Position numbers and translations under genes: made by a program. Source: Candidatus Melainabacteria bacterium (GTDB taxonomy: Bacteria > Cyanobacteriota > Vampirovibrionia > LMEP-6097). Taken from it: a DNA stretch of 64,000 nucleotides. Where the stretch lies: assembly GCA_005110385.1 (NCBI GenBank), contig DUDT01000004.1, forward strand, positions 62,001-126,000, read 5' to 3'. Numbering within the stretch: the stretch's first letter is position 1; the number at the start of each line of letters is the position of its first letter. The notes beneath the pieces were generated by a model that saw nothing but the letters and a program-made list of their open reading frames with translations, was not told where the DNA came from and did no database searches. Shown here in pieces: positions 1 to 8,413 of this stretch.

Positions 1-2
1 TA

Positions 3-3000
3 GCTCAAAGTATATATGATAAATGGGCAGAGGAAGTCGAGGAGGAAGGAACTTTTGCGAAATTACATATTAAATTTATGCTGCAGAAGTCACTTGACGA
101 GAGTGAAGCTACAATCTATGAGAGTTTCTTTAATGAAACTAAAAAATATATAGATTTAAAGAAAGATCTTCTAAAACAGAAATATCAATCAGCGAAAAAA
201 AGTTCAGTTTCTATAAGGGTTTTAGAAAGATATGAACATAGTATTTGTACTTTAAGTAAGTTAGAGGGAATGAAAGATGCTCGTCTAACCGATGATGATT
301 ACTGGAATCATAATTTAAGTTTTGAACAATGGTTAATTCTAGGTGGGCGCTGGGTTCTAAATGGTGAGAGTAAAGAAAATATTAGTTATGTAAGTTCATT
401 ATTTAAAGATTTTAATGAGAGAATTCTTAAACTATATGTGCAAAATGAGGAGCCTATATTTATAGAGAATAGTAGTCGAATCGTTAAGCAGGCTGGCTCT
501 ACGAAAGAAGCTGATCTAATCAGTACTGATGCTTTCAAGAGCATAGATTTAAGGGCGAAAGCTAAGCAGGAAAATGCTTTTAGAATTTATAAAATAGAGG
601 CACTAAACAATTTTAAAGAAGAATTAAGTGAGTATAGAGAGATTCATCATATTACTAATCTGATTCCTCAATACTGTGCTGAATATTTAGAGCTCATTAG
701 TTCTCATGCAGAATTAAAAGCGAAGATCAGTCAAGCAGCTAAGCTACTCGCATTGTTAGAGGTCTTTGCTAAGTACTTGTCGGGATTCGTTCCTGAGGTT
801 TTGACCTTATGCTCTGGTTTTAGCCTTGCTCAAAATGAATCTGAGCTTAAAGCTGAGTTTATTAATATCTTTGGAGATCATCAAGGTAGTAAGGGGCTGT
901 TTGCTAAATTGGCTGATGCTCTGAAACTTAAGCTAGGTGACGAAGGGCTAGAGATAGCTACTTCTTTTGTTGAGTTAGCCTATTATAATTTTTTAGTTGC
1001 TCTTAGTATTTCGGTCGCTGATCATAATTTAATGATTAATCAGTTAGGCATTTTCTTTGACCAATATCTAAATATTCATGAAGAAGATTATCCTCCTTAT
1101 GCTTTTCATAGACTTTCTGCCGGTGAAGTTTATGGATTTGATAATGAGTATTATTTGTCAAATAAGCTTAGAGAGAAAATGTTTAAGTTAAGTGCTGCTA
1201 GTGGTGCTAATATTTATAAACTTCTCTGGAAGCTGGTTTCGGAATACACTGTTCTGCAGGAGACTTCTCAAGCTTATAGAGATTTATTAATCGGTGATTA
1301 TGAAAATGGTTTGATTCCCATTGGTTATCAACATCAAACTATTTGCATAGAAGAGCGTTTCTGGGATTGTATGAGGGCTTTGAGGAATTTCGTTAGAAAT
1401 TACCATGACAGGCATCCTTTACCAGTAATTATTAAAGGTGATAGTGCTAGGGCTGATTTGCTATTTGGTTTAAATTCAGCTCAGCATAAGATTATTTATA
1501 TAGCAGGTATTAGTAGCCCAGGGAAACACTCTTGGGATTTACCTTTAGTTCTGAGGTCTCCAGTATTTAGAGAGGCTAGAGCAGATACTTTTAATCGTGG
1601 TACTTTTACGACGATTACTGCTTTTACGCCATATCTTACTGAAGAAGGAAAAATTAGACAGCTTTATACTTCCTTTAAAGTAGAAGAACTCTTCAGTAAA
1701 GGTATTGAGTTTGCTGCTCCTTTCGAAAACTCTCATGAAAAGTTTAAGTTAAATGAATATGGCTTTGTGCATGCATTAGTATTGTTGGAGCCATCACCTG
1801 GACTGCCAGATCCCGATATTACTATGTCAGCTCACACTCACCCACAGTATATAAGCGGGTTTACTCAAGAGATAGAAGTACCAGAAGTTTGGTCGTATCT
1901 TAATATGTGCCAAATGTATGCTAAAACTGAGCTTGCTGCAATTTTAGAGAAAGCACAAATTAATGCTTTGGTTCAGATTAACTTTAAGCAGAATCGTTTT
2001 AAAACTAAAACAGAATTATCTCTTTATATAAAAGAAGAGCTAGCGAGATTAAATGCTAATCACTTAGATGAATGGCTTTTGAAATCTAGCAAAGAGTCTG
2101 GTGGTAGAGGTATTAGTGATAGGCTCAATATTCGCGTAGATAAAGAAAAAATTCTAGATTTTATTTTAGAACAGTCGACTACTGATGATGTAGTGATGCA
2201 GGAGTTTGTTCCTAATAATGCTAAAGCCTTTATTGAAGAGGCTTTTTATGAACAATTGGTGGATAGTTTTTTAGAGGCGGGTTTAGTTATTAATACTGAA
2301 TATCCTGCTCCTGAGCTTTTCTTTGCCATGCGTAGCTTCCAGAGTTTAACTGGAGTTAAGGGCTATTTATTTTCAGTGAATGCGGGTAAAGTAACTGTGA
2401 ATGCCGGTCAGGGGGCAAAATTGTTTTATGGTGAACCTATACTTATTATGCCACCATATTTTGCTAATAAGTTGCAGATTCTTCTAGATCACTATGGAGA
2501 AAATATACTTAAAAAAGCAATTCCAGAGCATGCTAAGGAATATGCTCGAAAAAATGAGATGAAAATATATAATCTAAAAGGTGATTTTAGTAATTTGTTC
2601 ATGCTAAATGGTCTCTTTGATTACATCCCATATCTTTATGTAAGTCGAGAATTTTCGCAAAATTCTCAATCTACTGTCTCTGATAGTGATAGCGGAGAAT
2701 GGATAAATAGTGATTTGAAGAAATTTAAAGTTGTTTGTGAAGAAAACTGCTTTGGTGGACTTAATTATTATTATAATTTCAAAGGTGAAAAAGTTATTTT
2801 ATGTTCAGGTAAGTCTCAGGCTGAGTCTTTAATTAAATTGGAAACCTTAATTAAAGAAGTGAAAGCTAAGAATTCCAGTCGTATAGAAAAGGATATTGAT
2901 TTAGATTTAGCTGTTATAGAGCTTAATAGTGGTTTAGGTCAAGCGAACTTGTTGCAAAAAGCTCTGAATGTCGCTGCCTATAAGTATGGTGAATCTAGGG

Positions 3001-3083
3001 TCGATCAGTTTCTATTTGATGAATGGGTTTATGACTTAGCTCAAGCAGGCTTTATGTTTCATAAAGCTAGGCATGATTCTTAG
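3..3083 (+). CDS. Large protein with ATP-grasp-like region (5' partial)
   Basis: The frame is open from the first bases of the window through the track's ATG at 78 (codons before it read AQSIYDKWAEEVEEEG...), so the true start lies off the left edge. I do not recognise the family outright. The segment around residues 640-830 resembles an ATP-grasp fold: a lysine followed by a Gly-rich loop (LLKSSKESGGRGI), then a strand with VVMQEFV, then an Arg-containing strand and a Gly-rich stretch (NAGQGAKLFYGE). That suggests an ATP-dependent carboxylate-amine ligase, but the remaining ~600 residues match nothing I know. The 3' end overlaps the convergent neighbour by 17 nt. ATP-grasp is an inference from pattern only. 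Confidence 0.5.
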   Translation, partial: AQSIYDKWAEEVEEEGTFAKLHIKFMLQKSLDESEATIYESFFNETKKYIDLKKDLLKQKYQSAKKSSVSIRVLERYEHSICTLSKLEGMKDARLTDDDYWNHNLSFEQWLILGGRWVLNGESKENISYVSSLFKDFNERILKLYVQNEEPIFIENSSRIVKQAGSTKEADLISTDAFKSIDLRAKAKQENAFRIYKIEALNNFKEELSEYREIHHITNLIPQYCAEYLELISSHAELKAKISQAAKLLALLEVFAKYLSGFVPEVLTLCSGFSLAQNESELKAEFINIFGDHQGSKGLFAKLADALKLKLGDEGLEIATSFVELAYYNFLVALSISVADHNLMINQLGIFFDQYLNIHEEDYPPYAFHRLSAGEVYGFDNEYYLSNKLREKMFKLSAASGANIYKLLWKLVSEYTVLQETSQAYRDLLIGDYENGLIPIGYQHQTICIEERFWDCMRALRNFVRNYHDRHPLPVIIKGDSARADLLFGLNSAQHKIIYIAGISSPGKHSWDLPLVLRSPVFREARADTFNRGTFTTITAFTPYLTEEGKIRQLYTSFKVEELFSKGIEFAAPFENSHEKFKLNEYGFVHALVLLEPSPGLPDPDITMSAHTHPQYISGFTQEIEVPEVWSYLNMCQMYAKTELAAILEKAQINALVQINFKQNRFKTKTELSLYIKEELARLNANHLDEWLLKSSKESGGRGISDRLNIRVDKEKILDFILEQSTTDDVVMQEFVPNNAKAFIEEAFYEQLVDSFLEAGLVINTEYPAPELFFAMRSFQSLTGVKGYLFSVNAGKVTVNAGQGAKLFYGEPILIMPPYFANKLQILLDHYGENILKKAIPEHAKEYARKNEMKIYNLKGDFSNLFMLNGLFDYIPYLYVSREFSQNSQSTVSDSDSGEWINSDLKKFKVVCEENCFGGLNYYYNFKGEKVILCSGKSQAESLIKLETLIKEVKAKNSSRIEKDIDLDLAVIELNSGLGQANLLQKALNVAAYKYGESRVDQFLFDEWVYDLAQAGFMFHKARHDS

Positions 3084-4527
3084 CGAAAGATTTAGTCTGT
3101 TTATTGATAAATATTCTTGTAGCAAAGACAGTTAAAGAGTGTAATAGTATCTTAGATATAGTCATATCAGCATGAGCTAGTTTAGCATCACGCTTGAGGT
3201 CTGGGTCGTGATCTGTTTTAGGTATCATTTCGCCGTGACTGATTTCACTAGGGAAGTATTTATTAAAACTACCGAATAAACCTTCTCGATTAAGGTCTTT
3301 TTTCACTAATATACCTTCTTCGATACCATGTTTTTTGGCTAAGTTTTTATCAGCCATATTACCAATAAAGCGAGTAAATATATCTCCGAAATATAATATA
3401 GGAGTGAATAATGATGTGATTAAACCACTTTCAAAGATCTCTGCTTTCCCTTGCGAGTTCGCAAGGCGGGAGGCATCGTAAGCAAGTCCTTGATTGAAAT
3501 ATATTGCTGATTTAGTCGGGAATAGTCCTTGTGAGAAACCTGTATTTTTAATAACCCAGTTGGCGACTTTGTTACCATTTTCACTCATTTTGTTCAAAGC
3601 AATTACTCCTCCTTGAAAAATAAACCCAAAGCCAAGAGACATCCATACTGCTATTTTTTGCAGGGGATTCATGGTATGTTTTTCAGTTTCTTGAACTCCT
3701 TTTAGACCAGTGAAGCCTTCTGCTCCTAGTATATGAGTTCTAAATAGGCGGTTTAAGAACGGAATAGATGCCCATAAGCTACCTTTAATACCACTTTCAA
3801 AGAATCTGACACGTAGTTGAAATTTTTTTACTTTTTCTATCTCATCTTGATTTGGATTAAAAGTTTGGGTGAATTTTAAAGCTTCATTAGCTTTGAAAAG
3901 TTCAACTATTTTCTGCTCTTTACTAAAGCCTTCCATTAATTCAAAATTATTTAAATGGTCTCTGGGACCAGTTAGTAAAATGTTTTCAAGCTCTTTTTTT
4001 ATAAGTTCTTTGTTTGAAAGGCTTTCAAATGGCAAACGCATAATATTTCTTGCGTCATCATGCATGTGTTTAGGTAAAGTAAGCTTGGCAGCAGTTTTGA
4101 TGATGCTTTCTGTAACACCAATACTGGAAACATTTAGTACGAATTTTAATAAGCCTTTAAAGGCTTCCTCCGAGGCATTGGCAAAATTTAAAACACCTTC
4201 TGAGACGTTGCGGAGTAAGCCTGCCATCGTTGCAGCTAAATCATCACCAAGCGCAGTTACTATCGCATTATATATGGCTGGTCTTGAACTTAAGTATCTA
4301 TCGGCTCTAGTTTTAAATTTTTTAAATTGATCAGTCTTTGACCAATTCTCGTCATCTGGAATTCCATTGAAAGATCTCAATCGAGATCTTTTTTGTCTAA
4401 TTGACGTTTGTATGCTTTCTATATCTGATGAACTCTGCTGAGTTGCACGTGAAATATCATTAACCGAGCTCTGCTGCATGGTGGTTAATGGGTCTTGAGT
4501 TTTTTGAATCGTAGCTGTTAAGCTCAA
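3067..4527 (-). CDS. Hypothetical protein, 486 aa
   Basis: A full-length ORF of good coding character that I do not recognise. The N-terminus is Ser/Thr/Gln-rich and probably disordered (about residues 1-60). A mixed helical body follows, with one clearly hydrophobic Gly-rich segment near residue 295 (MSLGFGFIFQGGVIAL) and weaker hydrophobic stretches near residues 365-385 and at the C-terminus. It could be peripheral or weakly membrane-associated. There is no signal peptide. It is transcribed toward the ATP-grasp-like gene, overlapping it by 17 nt, and away from the PRTase-like gene, with a 161-nt divergent intergenic region. The reverse-strand 153-aa ORF in the track is a shadow of this gene. 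Confidence 0.55.
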   Translation of the reverse strand: MSLTATIQKTQDPLTTMQQSSVNDISRATQQSSSDIESIQTSIRQKRSRLRSFNGIPDDENWSKTDQFKKFKTRADRYLSSRPAIYNAIVTALGDDLAATMAGLLRNVSEGVLNFANASEEAFKGLLKFVLNVSSIGVTESIIKTAAKLTLPKHMHDDARNIMRLPFESLSNKELIKKELENILLTGPRDHLNNFELMEGFSKEQKIVELFKANEALKFTQTFNPNQDEIEKVKKFQLRVRFFESGIKGSLWASIPFLNRLFRTHILGAEGFTGLKGVQETEKHTMNPLQKIAVWMSLGFGFIFQGGVIALNKMSENGNKVANWVIKNTGFSQGLFPTKSAIYFNQGLAYDASRLANSQGKAEIFESGLITSLFTPILYFGDIFTRFIGNMADKNLAKKHGIEEGILVKKDLNREGLFGSFNKYFPSEISHGEMIPKTDHDPDLKRDAKLAHADMTISKILLHSLTVFATRIFINKQTKSFAKNHA

Positions 4528-4688
4528 ATTATTTTTAATCCAAATAAGGTCACCTGAAGACTAGGTGCTTAATTTATTTTTATCCATATTAAATTGTATT
4601 ACTTTTTGCTTGGAATATGTGTAATTAGTATTAATAAAATAGTTGAAAAATTCTTAATTAGAAATGAATCTGTTACAATTTTCTTTCA

Positions 4689-5348
4689 GTGGATAATCCA
4701 GATAGTTCAGCTAGCCAAGATTTTAGACTTGACACGAAGTTAATCTCGATGAGATTTGAAGAAGTCAAGCAGAAGTTGCTCGAAAAATTAGCCCAAAATG
4801 CTATATTTCGTAGGGATAATATATTAACTAATGGTCAAATTGCTGATATCGCCTTGGATGTTAAAGAGGTTACTTTATCAGCTGAGGGATTGTTTCTTGC
4901 AAGTATGGCAATTCTACATAATCTGCAAGATCAGGTTGAAGCTATCGGTTCTAATTCCTCTATAACTTATTCTTTGCCGTCTACCACAGCTCTACTTGCT
5001 TATATTAGGGGACAAGAATTAACATCGTTCTATGTTAGAAATCAGCCAAGGCAGTTTGGCTTTTCTAAATGGATAGAAGGTCCTTTAAAACAGGGATCTA
5101 AGGTTTGTCTAGTTCAAGATCAAGTTAGAGATTCAGATACCTTAGTGAAATTAATTAGAAAAGTTAGTGAAGAGGCAGATGCTCAGATAATTCAAGTTAT
5201 AGGGCTTGTAGATATCTCTAAAGCGGTGGAATCAAGAATGTTTGATCTTGGTATTCACTACACGCCGATAATTCGTTTAAAAGATATTCTAAAACTTATT
5301 CCGGAAGCAGAACTTCTGGTTCAAGAAGACTATCATGCTAAAGTTTGA
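4689..5348 (+). CDS. Phosphoribosyltransferase-like protein (orotate PRTase-like, degenerate)
   Basis: Starts at GTG. The segment GSKVCLVQDQVRDSDTLVKL near residue 135 has the layout of the PRPP-binding loop of type I phosphoribosyltransferases (hydrophobic strand, then acidic-acidic-x-x-T-G-G-T/S). The acidic pair and the TGG are not conserved (QDQVRDSDT), so PRPP binding may be altered or lost. An upstream helix (EEVKQKLLEKLAQNAIFRR) and the strand after the loop (IIQVIGLVD) also fit an OPRT fold. The 3' end overlaps the PHP-domain gene by 14 nt, so the two are translationally linked. It may act as a pyrimidine-salvage OPRT or have become a regulator. Family call moderate, activity uncertain. 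Confidence 0.5.
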   Translation: MDNPDSSASQDFRLDTKLISMRFEEVKQKLLEKLAQNAIFRRDNILTNGQIADIALDVKEVTLSAEGLFLASMAILHNLQDQVEAIGSNSSITYSLPSTTALLAYIRGQELTSFYVRNQPRQFGFSKWIEGPLKQGSKVCLVQDQVRDSDTLVKLIRKVSEEADAQIIQVIGLVDISKAVESRMFDLGIHYTPIIRLKDILKLIPEAELLVQEDYHAKV

Positions 5349-6132
5349 TTATCATAACCATCCTCAGGCTCATAGAGATGATCTCCATTACAGAGAAGAA
5401 GTCTTGCAGCCATGGGCAGATAGAGCTAGGGCTATCGGTCTTACTGATATAGCGTTGACTGATCATGACAGATATAAAGCTGGAGTTGATTTTAATGAAA
5501 TTAAGAGGCTTCAGGAACGTAATCCAGATCTTAAGTTACGTGCGGGGATAGAACTCGACAATGATCCTGAAACTAGTACTGAGGGTAAATTATGGACAGA
5601 GAAGCACTATGATGACTTGGATTTCATTTTAGGTTCAGTTCACTTTGTCTTTGATTTTCCTTTTGATCATCCTCATTACATCAGTGAGTACGATAAATAT
5701 AATATCGATGATTTATATATTGAATATTATCGATTAATTAAAGAAACAGTGAAATCTGGTCTAGTAGATTCACTTGCTCATTTAGATTTAATTAAAATTT
5801 TCAAGTTCTTTCCCACTAAGGATTTAACGGATTTATATAGTGAGACTTTAGATATTATTAAAGCAGCGGGTGTATCTATGGAAATTAGTACAGCTGGCTA
5901 CCGCAAGCCTATTGGGGAGCAGTATCCACATTTTGATTTAATTAAAATGGCTAAAGAGAAGGGTATCAGCTTTACTATTGCTAGTGATGCTCATGCAGCA
6001 CATGATTTAGGTAAAAATTATGATAAACTTGAAATGATTTTAAAAGAATTTAATATCACAGAAGTAGCTGTCTATGAGAAGCATAAGAAAATTATGCTTT
6101 CTCCCTTTGCTTCAGAAGGCTTGAAACTTTGA
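5335..6132 (+). CDS. PHP-domain phosphatase, histidinol-phosphatase-like
   Basis: A 265-aa PHP-superfamily metal-dependent phosphoesterase. The ordered metal-binding motifs are visible: FDYHNH at the N-terminus, TDHD near residue 43, a Glu in GIELDND near 75, LGSVHF near 101, AHLD near 145 and SDAHAAHDLG near 215. The length and the HxH/TDHD/SDAH set fit the HisK/HisJ type that dephosphorylates histidinol phosphate in histidine synthesis. No other his gene is nearby, so another small phosphoester substrate is possible. It overlaps the PRTase-like gene by 14 nt and the convergent membrane protein by 41 nt. Confidence 0.8.
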   Translation: MLKFDYHNHPQAHRDDLHYREEVLQPWADRARAIGLTDIALTDHDRYKAGVDFNEIKRLQERNPDLKLRAGIELDNDPETSTEGKLWTEKHYDDLDFILGSVHFVFDFPFDHPHYISEYDKYNIDDLYIEYYRLIKETVKSGLVDSLAHLDLIKIFKFFPTKDLTDLYSETLDIIKAAGVSMEISTAGYRKPIGEQYPHFDLIKMAKEKGISFTIASDAHAAHDLGKNYDKLEMILKEFNITEVAVYEKHKKIMLSPFASEGLKL

Positions 6133-7438
6133 TTATCACATAGTCTTTACTTTTAAAAACCACTTTGTCACTTGAAGCTAAGCTTTGAAGTATAGTATTG
6201 CCGTTAGAAACTTTTCCGTGTTCGTCTAAATTAATTACGATAAAATCTATGCCATATTTTTTGATTAATTTAGACATCACTTGAATATCGTGAGCTGAGT
6301 ATATGCTCTCTGCGTCTTTAAGCCTTTCTTTCATAGCTAATGAATATTTCTTGCCGACTGGCATTTTTGCTGCGGAGTTTATTAAAACACTGCGATATGC
6401 AAGAGCGGGGATATTATCAGCTATATTTAAAGGAGCTAGTATTAGAGAGTCTTTCGCTGTGCTTTTTATGAATTTATAAATCCTATATTCATTTCTACTA
6501 ATTCTAATTAAGTTATCGTGCCAAAAATTAAAGCTCATAAATAATACAGAGATGACAAGAATAGTTCTAGCATTATGTTTTAAAAAATGTTTAGCTGAAG
6601 TGTCGAGTTTATTCACTATTATTGAATTATCTTCTACTAAACTAGTTTCAAGTTTATAAAAAAAACGCGTCAAAATAATCATCGTTACGGTAGGTGAAAT
6701 GTAAACTAAATAATGCTTTAGCAGCAGTTCTTCGTGTAAATATCCAGATACAAGTGTATCTGTAAAGAATAGATATCTAATGTAAATTACTAAAACCCCA
6801 AAAGCTGTTCCAGAGATAGTTGTAATTAGCTGTATCTTTGAAATCTTCTCTTGTATAAGGTTTTTATATATTAAGTCTAAAAATAGAATAGCCAAGGAAA
6901 TGATAAACACTATGGGGTATATAAAAGCTTGAATAACTAATGATAGGGAAACCGCTAGCCAAGATCTTTTAGCGAACATCCAGAGAAAGAAAAAAAATAG
7001 AGGATAGAAAAAAGATCTCTGTAAGCCACCAGCTAGATTATCAATCATCCAGATGCTCACATTAAAACCAAAGCAGAGCCAGAAAACATATTTACAATCA
7101 AAGCGTATTTCAGCTGCTTTAAATAGGAAAATGGTTGAAACTATGACTAGAATTAAAGGTATGAGTTGCGTGATTTCATTTGGTTCTATATTTTTAGGCA
7201 GTATATTGTAAATGACAGCTAAAATCGGTGAAATCATTTTAGGCTGAGCGAAGTGATCAGCGATTAGATCATTCGGGAAGAGGCTAGGATCCATTAATCT
7301 TGCCATCCAGTATATTTGATTGCGAACGCCAGAATTGATCGCTGTATCGTCAAAAATAGCCCTGAATTGAACGAAAGCAGCAATTGAAAAACTTAAAAAT
7401 AAGGATAAAAGAAAATACTTTCTTTTAGTGATTTCCAT
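6092..7438 (-). CDS. Polytopic membrane protein, possible GT-C-like transferase
   Basis: A 448-aa protein with many hydrophobic segments: residues 10-27, about 75-107, 115-135, 145-165, 170-190, 200-220, 235-255 and 290-305. A soluble C-terminal domain of about 130 residues follows (FVINLDEHGKVSNGNT near its end). This is the layout of GT-C fold glycosyltransferases and other DUF-type inner-membrane proteins, but I see no diagnostic catalytic motif. It is convergent with the PHP gene, overlapping it by 41 nt, and divergent from cdsA with a 57-nt gap. A lipid-linked sugar transfer role is an inference from topology only. Confidence 0.5.
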   Translation of the reverse strand: MEITKRKYFLLSLFLSFSIAAFVQFRAIFDDTAINSGVRNQIYWMARLMDPSLFPNDLIADHFAQPKMISPILAVIYNILPKNIEPNEITQLIPLILVIVSTIFLFKAAEIRFDCKYVFWLCFGFNVSIWMIDNLAGGLQRSFFYPLFFFFLWMFAKRSWLAVSLSLVIQAFIYPIVFIISLAILFLDLIYKNLIQEKISKIQLITTISGTAFGVLVIYIRYLFFTDTLVSGYLHEELLLKHYLVYISPTVTMIILTRFFYKLETSLVEDNSIIVNKLDTSAKHFLKHNARTILVISVLFMSFNFWHDNLIRISRNEYRIYKFIKSTAKDSLILAPLNIADNIPALAYRSVLINSAAKMPVGKKYSLAMKERLKDAESIYSAHDIQVMSKLIKKYGIDFIVINLDEHGKVSNGNTILQSLASSDKVVFKSKDYVIIKVSSLLKQREKA

Positions 7439-7495
7439 TGCTTAAATTCTACTAAACTTCATTTAAAATAGTAATATATAGAATCCCATAAATTT

Positions 7496-8413
7496 ATGAA
7501 TAGAGTAATTATTGGAGCTTTGCTTGTAGCATTAGTATTGCTAGCAAACTGGGGAGGCCAGCTAGGCGTCTCTGCTATGGTACTGTTATTCTCTTTAGCG
7601 GCTCTGAGAGAGGCTTTCAATATACTTGAAAAACAGGGAATTCAAGTACCAAGAACTTTAATTTTAATTTTCGTCTGTCTTTTTAATGTTTTAGCTTTAA
7701 TAATTCCAGATTTTTATGAAAAATATTTTTTAATAATTGTATTTTCTCATTTAGCAGTATTTTTTTTATTTACCCTATGCTTTTGTTTACTAAAACTAAT
7801 AAATATAAAGTTTCCCCAGCTTGGTTTAAATGTTTCTAAAGATTATGAACATTTTATTTCTTCAATACTACTTCTCGTTTATTTAGGATTAGCACCTTCC
7901 TTCTATCCTTTAATTAGAGGCTTAGAGCATGGTGACTTATTTCTTCTGACTATTATTTTCTCAGTAGCTTTAAATGATATTTTCGCTCTAGTGGGAGGGA
8001 AAAATTTTGGTTTAATTCCTCTTAGTAAAACGATTAGTCCAAATAAAAAAATAGAGGGTAGCTTGTTTGGCTTGCTTATGGGTTCTCTGTGTTTTGCTTT
8101 ATGTATATTACTTTGTAAACATCAGTTAGATCCACAAATCATTAGTGCGATAGGAAGATTTATGAAGGGATATTTAGGCATCGTTCAATTTAAAGAAACA
8201 CTCCTTAATTGGTCTTTAGTTTTTATTCTTGGCTTGATTTTGGCGATTATCGCTCAAATGGGTGATTTATTTGAGAGTATGATTAAGCGTCGAGCGAAGA
8301 TTAAAGACTCAGGTACTTTACTTCAGGCTCAGGGAGGGATTCTTGACAGAATAGACAGCCATTACTTTGTTGTAGGTTTTGCTTATTTGGTGTTTTATTT
8401 TTTCATTAGGTAG
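7496..8413 (+). CDS. cdsA: Phosphatidate cytidylyltransferase
   Basis: CdsA makes CDP-diacylglycerol from phosphatidic acid and CTP in the inner membrane, the entry to phospholipid synthesis. The C-terminal signature is present: GDLFESMIKRRAKIKDSG followed by GGILDRIDSHYF, matching the family pattern S-x-x-KR-x2-K-D-x4-GGxLDRxD. One difference is QAQGG where most members have PGHGG. About eight membrane segments precede it. The length of 305 aa is slightly above the usual 260-290. The 3' end overlaps the convergent ABC exporter by 8 nt. No partner lipid genes are adjacent except the MsbA-like exporter. Confidence 0.9.
   Translation: MNRVIIGALLVALVLLANWGGQLGVSAMVLLFSLAALREAFNILEKQGIQVPRTLILIFVCLFNVLALIIPDFYEKYFLIIVFSHLAVFFLFTLCFCLLKLINIKFPQLGLNVSKDYEHFISSILLLVYLGLAPSFYPLIRGLEHGDLFLLTIIFSVALNDIFALVGGKNFGLIPLSKTISPNKKIEGSLFGLLMGSLCFALCILLCKHQLDPQIISAIGRFMKGYLGIVQFKETLLNWSLVFILGLILAIIAQMGDLFESMIKRRAKIKDSGTLLQAQGGILDRIDSHYFVVGFAYLVFYFFIR

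Noticed and set aside
1545-1736. Minus-strand 63-aa ORF and the other short ORFs lying opposite long genes
   Set aside because: They lie entirely opposite recognised or clearly coding genes and show no family resemblance.
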